Source: Obelidium mucronatum (Eukaryota; Chytridiomycota; Chytridiomycetes; Chytridiales; Chytriomycetaceae). From it: a DNA stretch of 10,888 nucleotides. This document shows, one piece after another, positions 1 through 7,794 of this stretch. A model generated the notes under the pieces. That model saw only the letters and a program-made list of their open reading frames with translations. It had not been told where the DNA came from and made no database searches. Made by a program: the position numbers and the translations under genes. The stretch is taken from positions 1-10,888 of the forward strand of contig JAIVFH010000664.1 of the NCBI GenBank assembly GCA_025765595.1, read 5' to 3'. The first letter of the stretch is position 1. Each line of letters begins with the position of its first letter.

Positions 1-256
1 GCGTCTGATTCACCAACAATTCAGTCACCCAAACGCGAAATACTTGATGGTGATGACTTATCGTGGTTCAGTTAATTCTGATCAGTTTAAGTCGATCGTG
101 ATTGACGACAAGCATCGATGCGAGTCGTGTGTCACTGGGAAGTTCAAGTTGGCCAAAGTTGGTTCAGAGTCGCGTTGGACTGTAATACAGGCAACTGGCC
201 CAGGCAAAATGTTACATGCTGACGTTACTGGCAAATTTGCAGACGGATTCTATTAT
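1..256 (+). pseudogene. Ty1/copia pol fragment: GAG-pre-integrase zinc finger and start of integrase
   Basis: This is the N-terminal part of a copia integrase, the enzyme that inserts retrotransposon cDNA into the host genome. The open frame enters from the left edge and reads codons from position 2. A copia-style HHCC zinc-binding segment is visible: the opening L-I-H-Q-Q-F-S-H-P-N supplies the two His, and C-E-S-C (about 119-130) supplies the two Cys. A motif M-L-H-A-D-V-T-G (about 209-234) follows and fits the first catalytic Asp of the DDE core. Reading then runs into a solo LTR at 257 and stops at once (TGA 260-262). The rest of the integrase resumes at 1087. There is no true start codon here, because this is the interior of a polyprotein whose gag and protease lie off the window. 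Copia assignment rests on motif order; confidence is good. Confidence 0.8.
252..256. repeat. Target-site duplication ATTAT, left copy
   Basis: ATTAT directly precedes the TGTTG end of the inserted LTR, and the same five bases follow the CAACA end at 1082-1086. A 5-bp duplication is typical of LTR retrotransposon integration. Confidence 0.85.
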
Positions 257-712
257 TGTTGAATAATGTGAATTAATCTGTACAATTCTATTACCGCGTT
301 CAACAGAGATTATTACTAATTTATTATCAATAAACTATTTATTATATTAAGTTAACTTAGAATTATATTCTGAATATCTTGGGATTGTATTCCAGGACTC
401 CCAACAAGAAGAGGCAATTACCTATGATCTGGCGCCGCATAGCGCTCTTCATTGTATGAACAGAGAATAGCTAATACGATACATTGGACTTAGAACGCAC
501 TCCGGGCGTCTAAAGGTGCCAAAGTTATCAGCCACGTAAATATGATTGAAAACACAAAATGAAGATTTCGTGAATCGAACCCATGGCTTTTCGGCGATCG
601 TACGCCTTCATCCTAGGGAAGTACTTTTGGACCTATATGAATGTAAAATAGCGGTTAGAACTTCTTGTTGGAACTTTATTATGACTTTGATGCACAAAAC
701 ACTCAAACCAGC

Positions 713-734
713 TAATTCCGCGACCGCGGAATTA
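713..734. repeat. 22-bp perfect palindrome with 2-nt spacer inside the solo LTR
   Basis: TAATTCCGCG at 713-722 and its exact reverse complement CGCGGAATTA at 725-734 flank AC. The GC-rich core stands out in an AT-rich LTR. It could be a dimeric protein-binding site or a hairpin; the role is unknown. Confidence 0.75.
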
Positions 735-992
735 ATGACTCACACTGGGATTTGAACTCAATGTCTCATAGACAAAACAAACACAACACAAAACAACTAT
801 TGTATCAATGCATTGTTTTGATTGGCTAATTGTATTAGTTGAACTCTTTATTTTGTTGAAATACGAAAAATTCCATTCCATCAAATGTTTTGAACCAATT
901 TCAATTTGACAACTTGCAAAACAGTTGTCAAACACAAGGGGGTTTGCAATGGGACAATGGGACTGTGCAATAAAAACCAAAGGTGGCTGTAA

Positions 993-1008
993 CTACTATA
1001 AATAGTAG
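993..1008. promoter_or_regulatory. TATA-like element embedded in a 16-bp palindrome (solo LTR)
   Basis: TATAAATA (997-1004) lies within CTACTAT-AA-ATAGTAG, whose 7-bp arms are exact reverse complements. It sits 78 bp from the 3' end of the LTR, a plausible place for a U3 promoter if the LTR reads on the + strand. Because of the symmetry a TATA-like A/T core is present on both strands. Promoter activity is inferred only. Confidence 0.5.
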
Positions 1009-1081
1009 AGTCAGCAGCAGAACTTTCTAAGTATCAATCAACACTTGAAGTTCTGACAACTATTTCGCTCCAAACTCAACA

Positions 1082-1086
1082 ATTAT
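1082..1086. repeat. Target-site duplication ATTAT, right copy
   Basis: This matches 252-256 exactly and directly follows the CAACA end of the solo LTR. Removing 257-1086 rejoins the two halves of the copia integrase reading with only a one-base frame offset. Confidence 0.85.
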
Positions 1087-1512
1087 AATGGTCAGGTGGG
1101 TGTACCATTATTTTCTAATTGTCGTGGATGATTTCTCACGTTTCTCCTTCTTAAGGTTACTTCAACGCAAGTCACATGCGTTAGCCAAACTATTAGTAGT
1201 TGATGGCTTTAATTGAACAGACCGTGCAAAGACCAGTTTGGGTTTTGCGGATGGACAACGGGGAAATTGCAACCAACAATCGCTTCATAGAACTCTGCAA
1301 AGTTAGAGGGATTACAGTTGAGACCATTGTGGTGGACTATCCACACATGGATGCAGTCGCTGAGCGGACTATTAGTCATGTGAAGAGTGTGTCTCGGACA
1401 ATTCATATTCACGCGTCGTTCTCCAAAGAGCTCTGGGGATATGCAGCCATTGTCGCTAACAATTTACGTAATTTATGGCCAAACCAGCACAATGATATGA
1501 AAGTTCGTTCTT
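1087..1512 (+). pseudogene. Ty1/copia integrase catalytic core, continued after the solo LTR
   Basis: This is the remainder of the DDE integrase core. From 1103 one frame reads Y-H-Y-F-L-I-V-V-D-D-F-S-R, the conserved copia block after the first catalytic Asp. Near 1199-1203 the reading moves to another frame, which gives L-R-M-D-N-G (second catalytic Asp, about 1248) and, after a diverged stretch, V-A-E-R-T with the catalytic Glu (about 1357-1371). The usual Q-Q-N-G before that Glu is replaced by P-H-M-D-A. S-K-E-L-W-G-Y-A and N-N-L-R-N follow, as is typical of the integrase C-terminal part. All three catalytic residues are therefore still recognisable, but at least two frameshifts (near 1090-1103 and 1200) plus the inserted LTR abolish function. 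Another shift near 1500 leads into the next block. Confidence 0.8.
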
Positions 1513-2130
1513 GCGCTATATGGCATAAAACCTGAGATAGGTCATCACCAAGTCTTTGGGTGTAAAGTTCTTGTGCCTGTCTTCAAGAAGGGCAAGAAAG
1601 GAGAATTGTCAGCGGATGTAGCTACAAAGATTTACGTTGGACATCACTCTTCGTTGATTATAAGATGCATCAACGATCATGGAATGCTGAGTTTTCACAG
1701 ATTCCAAGATTGTACGTTTATGGAAACTGAGTTTCCAAAGTTGAAGTCTAAGACCGGATGCGTCGAAGACAAGAGTACTGAGTTGCAATTCCTGCAGGAA
1801 GCTCAGGAAGTCCTTACTGCAGAAGTAGAGAGGGGTTTTCGTTCGGAGTTAGACGATACGTTAGCTCAAGCAATAAATCTGCGCAAGCAAAGTTTATTAG
1901 AAGTCGCCCTGCCTGAAGAACAGGGGGAGGGAGATTCTGATAGCCCGACGCAAAGTGAGAGTCCTAGCATTATCCGTACCCCAGCTCCATCTCCCTTGAA
2001 GTGGGGTGACGAGCCGATGGAAAGTCCTGCCGAACGTGGAACTGTGAACAGTTTGCCAGCCGCACCGGCAGCGATGGACATTGATAAAGTACCTGCTGCC
2101 GCGGAACCAAAGGAGATGACGGACATTTAG
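1513..2130 (+). pseudogene. Ty1/copia post-integrase region and Ser/Pro/Glu-rich linker, no reverse transcriptase
   Basis: In one frame from 1513 the reading A-L-Y-G-I-K-P-E and then V-F-G-C-K-V (about 1553-1570) matches the conserved segment that follows integrase in copia polyproteins. K-I-Y-V-G-H and D-C-T-F-M-E-T-E-F are consistent with its usual continuation. From about residue 60 after 1573 the protein becomes a low-complexity acidic Ser/Pro/Glu-rich linker, as is usual between integrase and reverse transcriptase. The frame ends at TAG 2128-2130. Reverse transcriptase and RNase H, which should follow, are absent, and the element's 3' end appears about 100 bp later. The copy therefore carries a large internal deletion or belongs to a deleted, non-autonomous lineage. 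A GTG at 1573 is not a real start. Confidence 0.75.
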
Positions 2131-2238
2131 ATGGTTGTTGACCATAGTTTGCTCGGATGTTGTATCCGGGGAGTTTATCTAGACAGGCAGCTTTAATTGA
2201 AGTCTATTTAAATAAAGTCCAGTTTATTGTTCAGAACT
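2131..2238 (+). other. Copia 3' internal tail between deletion and polypurine tract
   Basis: No coding similarity is seen here. The stretch joins the linker to the polypurine tract and probably holds the deletion junction plus the 3' untranslated part of the copia element. Confidence 0.4.
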
Positions 2239-2245
2239 GGGGGAG
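2239..2245 (+). promoter_or_regulatory. Copia polypurine tract (plus-strand primer site)
   Basis: GGGGGAG lies directly before TGTTAGAA. This is the standard position of the polypurine tract that primes plus-strand DNA synthesis next to the 3' LTR, and it fixes the LTR start. Confidence 0.7.
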
Positions 2246-2496
2246 TGTTAGAATCTGTAGGCGTGCGGAGCATGGCCTTAGAGTTCTTAGGAAACACCCC
2301 ATGTTTCAGAGTTCTGAAGGTATAAATAGGAGGAAATGTCCTTCACCGGAAAAGGGGACAAACATGCGGAGAAGTGTGCGCGTGCACGATACTTCACCCT
2401 TGTCGCTTCTGCGGAAGTAAGCTCGTGCGCGAGCGACGTCCACCGCCCCTTCCCCTGAGAGTTATAAGCTGCCTCTTAGCCATACAACATCTAACG
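2246..2496 (+). mobile_element. Ty1/copia 3' LTR, 251 bp
   Basis: The LTR begins TGTTAGA immediately after a polypurine tract. It most likely ends TCTAACG at 2490-2496, which is the inverted repeat of the start with one terminal mismatch (expected A, found G). The length fits copia LTRs, which are often a few hundred bases or less. A TATA-like box lies at 2321-2328. Gypsy RNase H-like coding resumes at about 2497, which independently supports the right boundary. The partner 5' LTR and target duplication lie upstream of the window, so identity between LTRs cannot be judged. Confidence 0.72.
2321..2328 (+). promoter_or_regulatory. TATA-like box in copia LTR
   Basis: TATAAATA sits 75 bp into the LTR and is followed by purine-rich AGGAGGAAAT. 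This is a plausible U3 promoter for the + strand element. It is the same octamer as in the solo LTR, though the two LTRs are otherwise unlike. Confidence 0.5.
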
Positions 2497-2740
2497 GCTG
2501 TGATCGTCCAGTGCTGCGTCACCTACCGATTATGATAGAGCTGAATTCATCCTTGAAACGGACTCGACGGCTCTGGTTGGGGCGCTGGTAAAGCTTGATA
2601 CCCTGGATGTTGTAGTGAAGCGCTGGCTTCTGACTGTTTGCAGTTACCAACCACTTGAGGTTGTACACATCGAGGGGAGGAGGAACGTTGTGTCAGACAC
2701 GCTAAGCCGCTACGATTTGGGAACCCCAGATGGGTTGGAG
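2497..2740 (+). pseudogene. Ty3/gypsy RNase H, C-terminal part
   Basis: RNase H degrades the RNA strand of the RNA-DNA hybrid during reverse transcription. From 2543 one frame reads E-F-I-L-E-T-D-S, the gypsy RNase H block with a catalytic Asp. It continues through K-R-W-L-L, Y-Q-P-L-E-V-V-H-I-E-G and N-V-V-S-D-T-L-S-R (about 2690-2710), which holds the last catalytic Asp. The first bases, 2497-2542, read weakly as the preceding A-V-I-V segment, one frame off. The N-terminal RNase H and the reverse transcriptase are missing because the copia LTR ends exactly here. The frame continues without a stop into the endonuclease domain, so the two domains belong to one polyprotein. Confidence 0.8.
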
Positions 2741-3594
2741 GACCATGTCAATGAGGTCCTGGGCTTGAGCGCAATGGTGGAGCCCCGTTTGACTGTGTTA
2801 AGTTGGAACGTGAATTCCGTCTGTTCCGCGGTGTCGAAAATGGGAAATGACTTCCTGACCCTGGTAGTAGCCCATGACATTGTCATCATGCAGGAGATTT
2901 GCATGGGCCGGTCGTTCCGGATTGACCAGGTGCGGGGCTTCAACTTTGTGCAAAGCCACTTTGCGTATTTGGTGGATTACCCGTCGGAGTGTGACGAGTC
3001 AGGTATAGTCAGAAAAGGGGCAGTAGGGGTAGGCTGCAACAGGGTGGCTGTTTGGCTCTGACGAGGCGGATGAGGTTGAATACAGGTTCGATGGGTGGAC
3101 TGCGTTGGAAATGAAGGGAAGATTCCTGGCTACGCGGTTTGGGCTAGTGATGGTAGTGGCCTTGTACTTTCCATCCGCATATACTCGTGGGGACCGTCCG
3201 CTCAAAGACTCGCAAGTTCCTTACAAAATGCGCTTTACATATGCAGTGCTTGCTAAGTTGCAAGATTATGAGTGGCGGGGCCTCTGGAATATTGCGGCTA
3301 CTGCTCTGGATATACACGCCAACTTGCTACCAAAAGTCGACTCCGGTTTCCGTCTGGAGGAGCGTCAGGCCTTGGGGGCCTTCATGGCCAGTTTCCAAGA
3401 CTGTTTTCGAGTCCTGCATCCAGATAAGGTCTCCTATACTACTTGGTGGACGCCCTCTCGTGCAGGAGATCATGGCTTCCGGTTTGATGGGGTTCTGGTG
3501 TCGAAGGGCATTACAGTGCTCGACGCCGAACACATTGTGTGGCCAATGGGCTCGGATCATATTCCGGCCTCTGTTGTGGTGAGGTGGGGCAAGC
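2741..3594 (+). pseudogene. ExoIII/APE-type endonuclease (EEP) domain within a gypsy-like pol
   Basis: This is an endonuclease/exonuclease/phosphatase fold domain of the class II AP endonuclease kind, split in two frames. Frame one, shared with RNase H, gives L-S-W-N-V-N-S (metal/phosphate-site Asn, codon 2807) and M-Q-E (metal-binding Glu, codon 2894), ending at TGA 3059-3061. A shift near 3030-3058 leads to frame two: Y-F-P-S (active-site Tyr, 3165), G-L-W-N-I-A-A-T-A-L-D-I (3279-3314), G-F-x4-E-R-Q, D-C-F-R-V-L-H-P, G-F-R-F-D (3474-3488) and G-S-D-H-I-P (3549-3566). The catalytic Asp of the usual G-D-x-N is Leu here (codon 3282), while the other key positions are kept. The closest style is AP endonuclease, not the LINE type. 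Being in frame with RNase H and followed by integrase, it looks like a resident pol domain. Later insertion or capture by this copy remains possible. Confidence 0.78.
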
Positions 3595-4803
3595 TTGCAG
3601 GTGGATTTGTGGAAGTTCTTATTGGAAAACGTGAGTGAATGGACAGACGGGGGCAGCAACGCCTCAGAGTGTAGGAGCAGGCTGGAAGAGCTTGCAACGG
3701 GTTGTGGGTTTGCGGAGGAAATGCACGCAGGTGTTGGGGGTGGCCATCGAAGCGTGGCGGGAACAGTTGCTAAAATCCTTGAAAGATATTGGTGGCCCGG
3801 CATTTGGCAGGAGGTGGGGGTCCACTACCAATACTGTGACGCGTGTCAGCGGCAGAATCCTGTGAGATACCACGAGGAGCTGGAGGTTCAGGAGGGGCGT
3901 CTATTTGCGAAGTTATTTGGGCGGTGGCATGTAGACTTGTGTTCCATGGTCAAACGCAAGGTCGCAAAACCCATAGTTGACTTGTTTGTTCGGGAGGTTT
4001 GTCTTCGCTTTGGGATTCCCTATGAGGTGGTGATTAATGGGGGTGAGTTGGATGCTGGAGTATTCCACGAAGTTGGGAGACGCCTGGGTTTTGGTATTCG
4101 GGTTGTTATGGCGTATGGCCAACAGGCAAACGGGAAAGTGGAAAGGGCGAACGCACCTAATGTGTCGGTGATTGCAAAACGCTGCGAGAACTCGCCAAGG
4201 ACGTGGTATCGCCACTTTTACCCTGTTTTGTTTGCTACGCAGATAGCAGTCTCGCGGACAACGGGTTTCTCAGCCTATGAATTGGGTCTGGGCCAGGAGC
4301 CGCTTCTTCCAATCGAGTTCACAATTGAATCCTACGCTATAACACAATGGCGACGTAGGATGACGCATGAGGAGCTCGTGACTGCACGGGCAACAATGCT
4401 AGAGCGTCGAGAAGAAGATGTGGCTGAAGCGCAGAGCAGAATAGAACGCGCGCGAGATGCACAGGCAGAGTCTTTTAACAAGAGTCACCGTATGCGGCCG
4501 GAAAGCAAGTTTATTGAGGAAGGGGATCTTGTTGTGATGCAGGATTCGAAGCTTGACACCATGGTAGGCGGGAAACTGAGGTGGCGATACTTTGGGCCTT
4601 TTTGGGTTGTCGAGAAGGGTGCAAATTCTTACAAGTTGGCTGAGCTTGACGGATCCGAGCTGAGAAAATCGGTGCAAGGATTGAGGGTGCGGCTCTATTG
4701 CAAGAAAGGCGCGTCGGTGGATTATTTTCCCCTCCATTTATTGTCTGAGGAGGAGACTTGTTTGGATATAGAGTCTTTGGAACTGTTGGACTTGTGCTGG
4801 TAA
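3595..4803 (+). pseudogene. Ty3/gypsy integrase: HHCC finger, damaged DDE core, GPY/F module
   Basis: The open frame is 402 codons, and residues are counted from 3595. The HHCC zinc finger is complete: His44, His51, Cys81, Cys84, with Y-W-W-P-G between. The core starts G-R-W-H-V-D (Asp114). The second catalytic Asp is missing: the site reads V-I-N-G-G-E (Asn148). Only 34 residues separate these two positions, where about 60 are usual, so roughly 25 residues are deleted. Catalytic Glu183 lies in N-G-K-V-E-R-A-N. A charged helical stretch (260-295) precedes L-V-V-M and the GPY/F module (Gly334-Pro335-Phe336, then N-S-Y-K-L). No chromodomain is seen in the final 40 residues. The frame differs from the preceding endonuclease frame and overlaps it at 3595-3638. 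No ATG fits, as expected for the interior of a polyprotein. The enzyme would be inactive. Confidence 0.85.
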
Positions 4804-5151
4804 ACGCGCCGGAGCATCAAATCGAAACACCATTTCTGTAGCAAAAGTGGCAGGTGCCAATCACCTCACAGGTGCGCGTGCAAAAACAAAGGTTTGCGTA
4901 TTGGAGGCTGGACTTTAGTCGTGGAGTGATTGGAAGATTGGGTGATAGATTAGTGCTGTCGGGGGTTATTCTCAGCGAGGGCGCTGAGTTATTCTTTAAA
5001 GTTTGCCAGATGTGAGAAGATGTTACCATTCTTTTATTAAGTGCAGTACTCTATATTTGTTGACTCGGTGGAAATTGGGGAAATAAAGTCGGAGTAAACT
5101 AAACAACTTACCTCTTTGATCGACTGAGAGCAACCAAACCGCAAGATCTGA
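4804..5151. other. Non-coding stretch after gypsy integrase; possible 3' untranslated region or LTR remnant
   Basis: No coding similarity was found. It should hold the gypsy 3' untranslated region and LTR, but no convincing polypurine tract with a TG...CA pair could be fixed. It contains a hairpin at 4971-4988, a purine-rich GAGAAGA followed by TGTTACC near 5013-5027, and AATAAA at 5082-5087. It ends where the 650-bp repeat array begins. Confidence 0.35.
4971..4988. repeat. Perfect 7-bp-stem hairpin flanked by a direct repeat
   Basis: CTCAGCG and CGCTGAG enclose AGGG. The octamer GTTATTCT occurs at both edges (4965-4972 and 4988-4995). This is a local structure of unknown role. Confidence 0.6.
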
Positions 5152-5782
5152 TAGAGACATACGCTCAGTTGCTTTGCTTCTTCGCAGTGCAGGTTGCGAC
5201 TCCAGAGAAATTAGGGCTTTATGGGATTCCAACACTTGTAAGCAGAAAATTTTTTTAGCGGTGTTTGAAATAAGTCAAATTTTTTATTTTGATTGCCAGA
5301 AGATTAGAAGAGGCTGTCTTCTTTGTTTCAAAATTTTAAATCTTGGGGGATAACCAGAAGATGTCAAACAAGCCAAAAGCAGACAGATTCTCATCATGAA
5401 TCTGCCTGCAATCCTTTTAATCTGGCCTTGAGCCACTTCTTATTTTGCCATCTGTAAGAGCTTCCATTATTTGTGTTAGTTGATGAAATCAATTAGAGGA
5501 AAGGTTATTATGGTTTACATGACAGCAGCTAGAAATTAAATAAGTGAAACATGATTACTCAGGTCAAAAAAACCCTTCTTGAGACAGTTGTGTTGTCTGG
5601 AGTTACTTTGTTTCCAAGTCAATTTTCCTTTAATTGCCAGGGAAGCAACAGCTTGAACAAGTCCATTTTCTAAAAATAGAACTATTAAAAACCCCCTTCT
5701 TAACCCTCAAACCATTTGAACAAAGTAGGAACATCTTTTCTATAAATAGAACTACAAGGAATTGGCCTTCAACCCCCTCAAC
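5152..5782 (+). repeat. 650-bp repeat, copy 1 (631 bp)
   Basis: The copy begins TAGAGACATACGCTCAG, a phrase shared by copies 1-4. The first two thirds are clearly diverged from copies 2 and 3: it lacks a segment present there near 6033-6050 and a short segment near 6155-6170. From about 5545 to its end it is almost identical to them, so it is a mosaic. No coding potential was recognised on either strand. Confidence 0.85.
5666..5754 (+). repeat. Internal subrepeat of the 650-bp unit (70-bp period)
   Basis: TTTTCTAAAAATAGAACTA at 5666-5684 is echoed by TTTTCTATAAATAGAACTA at 5736-5754, with a C-rich tract after each. The pair recurs in copies 2, 3 and 4. The second version contains a TATA-like core (CTATAAATAG). 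Confidence 0.7.
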
Positions 5783-6435
5783 TAGAGACATACGCTCAGT
5801 CACTTTGCTTCTTCGCAGTGCAGGTTGCAACTCCAGAGAAATTAGGACTTAATGGAATTGCAAGCAGAAAATTTCTTTTAGGGGTGTGTGCGATAAGTCA
5901 GAATTTCTTTTTTGATTACCAGAAAATTAAAAGAGGCTCTCTTCTTTGTTTCCAAATTTAAAATCTTGGGGAATGACCAGAAGATGTCAAACAAGCCAAA
6001 AGCAGACAGATTCTCATCATGAGTCTGCCTGCAATCTGTGCTGCTTACTAGGCATTAATCTAGCCTTGAGTCACTTCTTATTTTGCCTTCTTTAGAGCTT
6101 CCGTTATTTGTGTTAGTTGATGAAATCAATTAGAGGAAAGCTTATTCTGGTTTTCAGGTGGACAAGCCTGACATGACAGCAGCTAGAAAATAAAATAAGC
6201 AAAACATGATTACTCAGGTCAAAAAACCCTTCTTGAGACAGTTGTGTTGTCTGGAGTTACTTTGTTTCCAAGTCAATTTTCCTTTAATTGCCAGGGAAGC
6301 AACAGCTTGAACAAGTCCATTTTCTAAAAATAGAACTATTAAAACCCCCTTCTTAACCCTCAAACCATTTGAACAAAGTAGGAACATCTTTTCTATAAAT
6401 AGAACTACAAGGAATTGGCCTTCAACCCCCTCAAC
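5783..6435 (+). repeat. 650-bp repeat, copy 2 (653 bp)
   Basis: This copy is nearly identical to copy 3; only a handful of differences were found by eye over the shared length. It joins copy 3 head to tail with no spacer. The open frames on the minus strand that recur in each copy (starting M-Q-P-A-L-R-R-S-K) reflect DNA duplication and have no recognised family. Confidence 0.9.
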
Positions 6436-7128
6436 TAGAGACATACGCTCAGTCACTTTGCTTCTTCGCAGTGCAGGTTGCAACTCCAGAGAAATTAGGA
6501 CTTAATGGAATTGCAAGCAGAAAATTTCTTTTAGGGGTGTGTGCGATAAGTCAGAATTTCTTTTTTGATTACCAGAAAATTAAAAGAGGCTCTCTTCTTT
6601 GTTTCCAAATTTAAAATCTTGGGGAATGACCAGAAGATGTCAAACAAGCCAAAAGCAGACAGATTCTCATCATGAGTCTGCCTGCAATCTGTGCTGCTTA
6701 CTAGGCATTAATCTAGCCTTGAGTCACTTCTTATTTTGCCTTCTTTAGAGCTTCCGTTATTTGTGTTAGTTGATGAAATCAATTAGAGGAAAGCTTATTC
6801 TGGTTTTCAGGTGGACAAGCCTGACATGACAGCAGCTAGAAAATAAAATAAGCAAAACATGATTACTCAGGTCAAAAAACCCTTCTTGAGACAGTTGTGT
6901 TGTCTGGAGTTACTTTGTTTCCAAGTCAATTTTCCTTTAATTGCCAGGGAAGCAACAGCTTGAACATGTCCATTTTCTAAAAATAGAGCTATTAAAAACC
7001 CCCTTCTTAACCCTCAAACCATTTGAACAAAGTAGGAACATCTTTTCTATAAATAGAACTACAAGGAATTGGCCTTCAACCCCCTCAAACTCCCCCTTAA
7101 CATGACAGGTTGACAAGCAACCTGCAAC
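6436..7128 (+). repeat. 650-bp repeat, copy 3 (693 bp) with about 40-bp 3' extension
   Basis: Nearly all of it matches copy 2. It ends with an extra stretch of about 40 bp (7088-7128) containing AGGTTG-ACAAG-CAACCT, a small inverted repeat. The same extension ends copy 4, so copies 1 and 2 probably lost it, or it marks the original unit end. Confidence 0.9.
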
Positions 7129-7777
7129 TAGAGACATACGCTCAGTCACTTTGCTTCTTCGCAGTGCAGGTTGCAAATCCAGAGAAATTAGGTCCTAAAA
7201 TTAATGAGGGGTTTTATTTTGATGTAAATATAAAGTCGCTATCTTCTTTGGAAACAAAGAAACTCATATATTCATAACCTTGTGCTGCATCTGTTATTTA
7301 AAATCTTGATTAATGAACAGAAGATTTCGAAGGAGCCAGATAGCAAAGCCAATAGCACTACTGACAGATTGTCCTCATGACTGCAATGGGTGCTGCTTAC
7401 ATAGCATTAATCCTGTATTGAATTTGTGTCTTTCATAATTGGGAGTTAGGTGCACAAGCATGACAGGAAAGCCAGAAAATTGAATCCTTTAAACATGCTC
7501 ACTCCTGTCAAAAAAACCCTTCAACAAGACAGTTGAATATTTATGTGTTGTCTTACATGTGAATATTGTTTCTAACTCAGTTTTCTGTTAATTGTCAGGG
7601 AAGTAACATCTTGAACCTGTTCATTTTCTAAAAATAGAACTATTAAGAAACCCCTTGTTAAGCCTCAAACCATTTAAACAAAGTAGGAACACTTTTTCTA
7701 TAAATAGAACTACAAGGAATTGGCCTCCCACCCACTCAAACTCCCCCTTAACATGACAGGTTGACAAGCAACCTGCA
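7129..7777 (+). repeat. 650-bp repeat, copy 4 (diverged, 649 bp)
   Basis: The first 65 bases match copies 2 and 3 almost exactly. Divergence then rises abruptly after about 7195 but stays colinear to the end, where the 40-bp extension returns. The sharp identity boundary suggests unequal crossover or gene conversion at this point. Confidence 0.82.
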
Positions 7778-7794
7778 ATATATACAATTTTCCA

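Larger units (their letters stand above)
257..1081. mobile_element. Solo LTR, 825 bp, inserted in copia integrase
   Basis: The block begins TGTTGAA and ends CTCAACA. This gives the TG...CA termini of an LTR, with a 5-bp perfect inverted repeat (TGTTG/CAACA), and it is flanked by the 5-bp direct repeat ATTAT. It interrupts an integrase whose coding similarity stops at 256 and resumes shortly after 1086. No gag or pol coding is visible inside, which fits a solo LTR left by recombination between two LTRs. Candidate signals are a TATA-like TATAAATA at 997-1004 and AATAAA at 329-334 and 969-974. The TATA position slightly favours + orientation, but this is not decisive. Short open frames inside it look random. 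The LTR family is not recognised. Confidence 0.85.

Noticed and set aside
570..760. Two B-box-like motifs (reverse complement of GWTCRANNC) near 571-580 and 748-757 suggesting a tRNA or tRNA-derived SINE on the minus strand.
   Set aside because: No A box, anticodon arm or full cloverleaf can be built, and two such motifs in 800 bp are not far above chance.
2741..3594. A LINE (non-LTR) endonuclease fragment inserted into the gypsy element.
   Set aside because: No LINE reverse transcriptase or poly-A tail is present, the domain is in frame with RNase H, and G-F-x4-E-R-Q fits AP endonucleases better. It is kept only as an alternative.
4804..5100. Gypsy 3' LTR starting at TGTTACC (about 5021).
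   Set aside because: No matching GGTAACA end, target duplication or second LTR could be found in the window.
5630..7176. Recurrent minus-strand open frames starting M-Q-P-A-L-R-R-S-K in several repeat copies.
   Set aside because: They recur only because the DNA is duplicated. Ends vary between copies and no domain is recognised.
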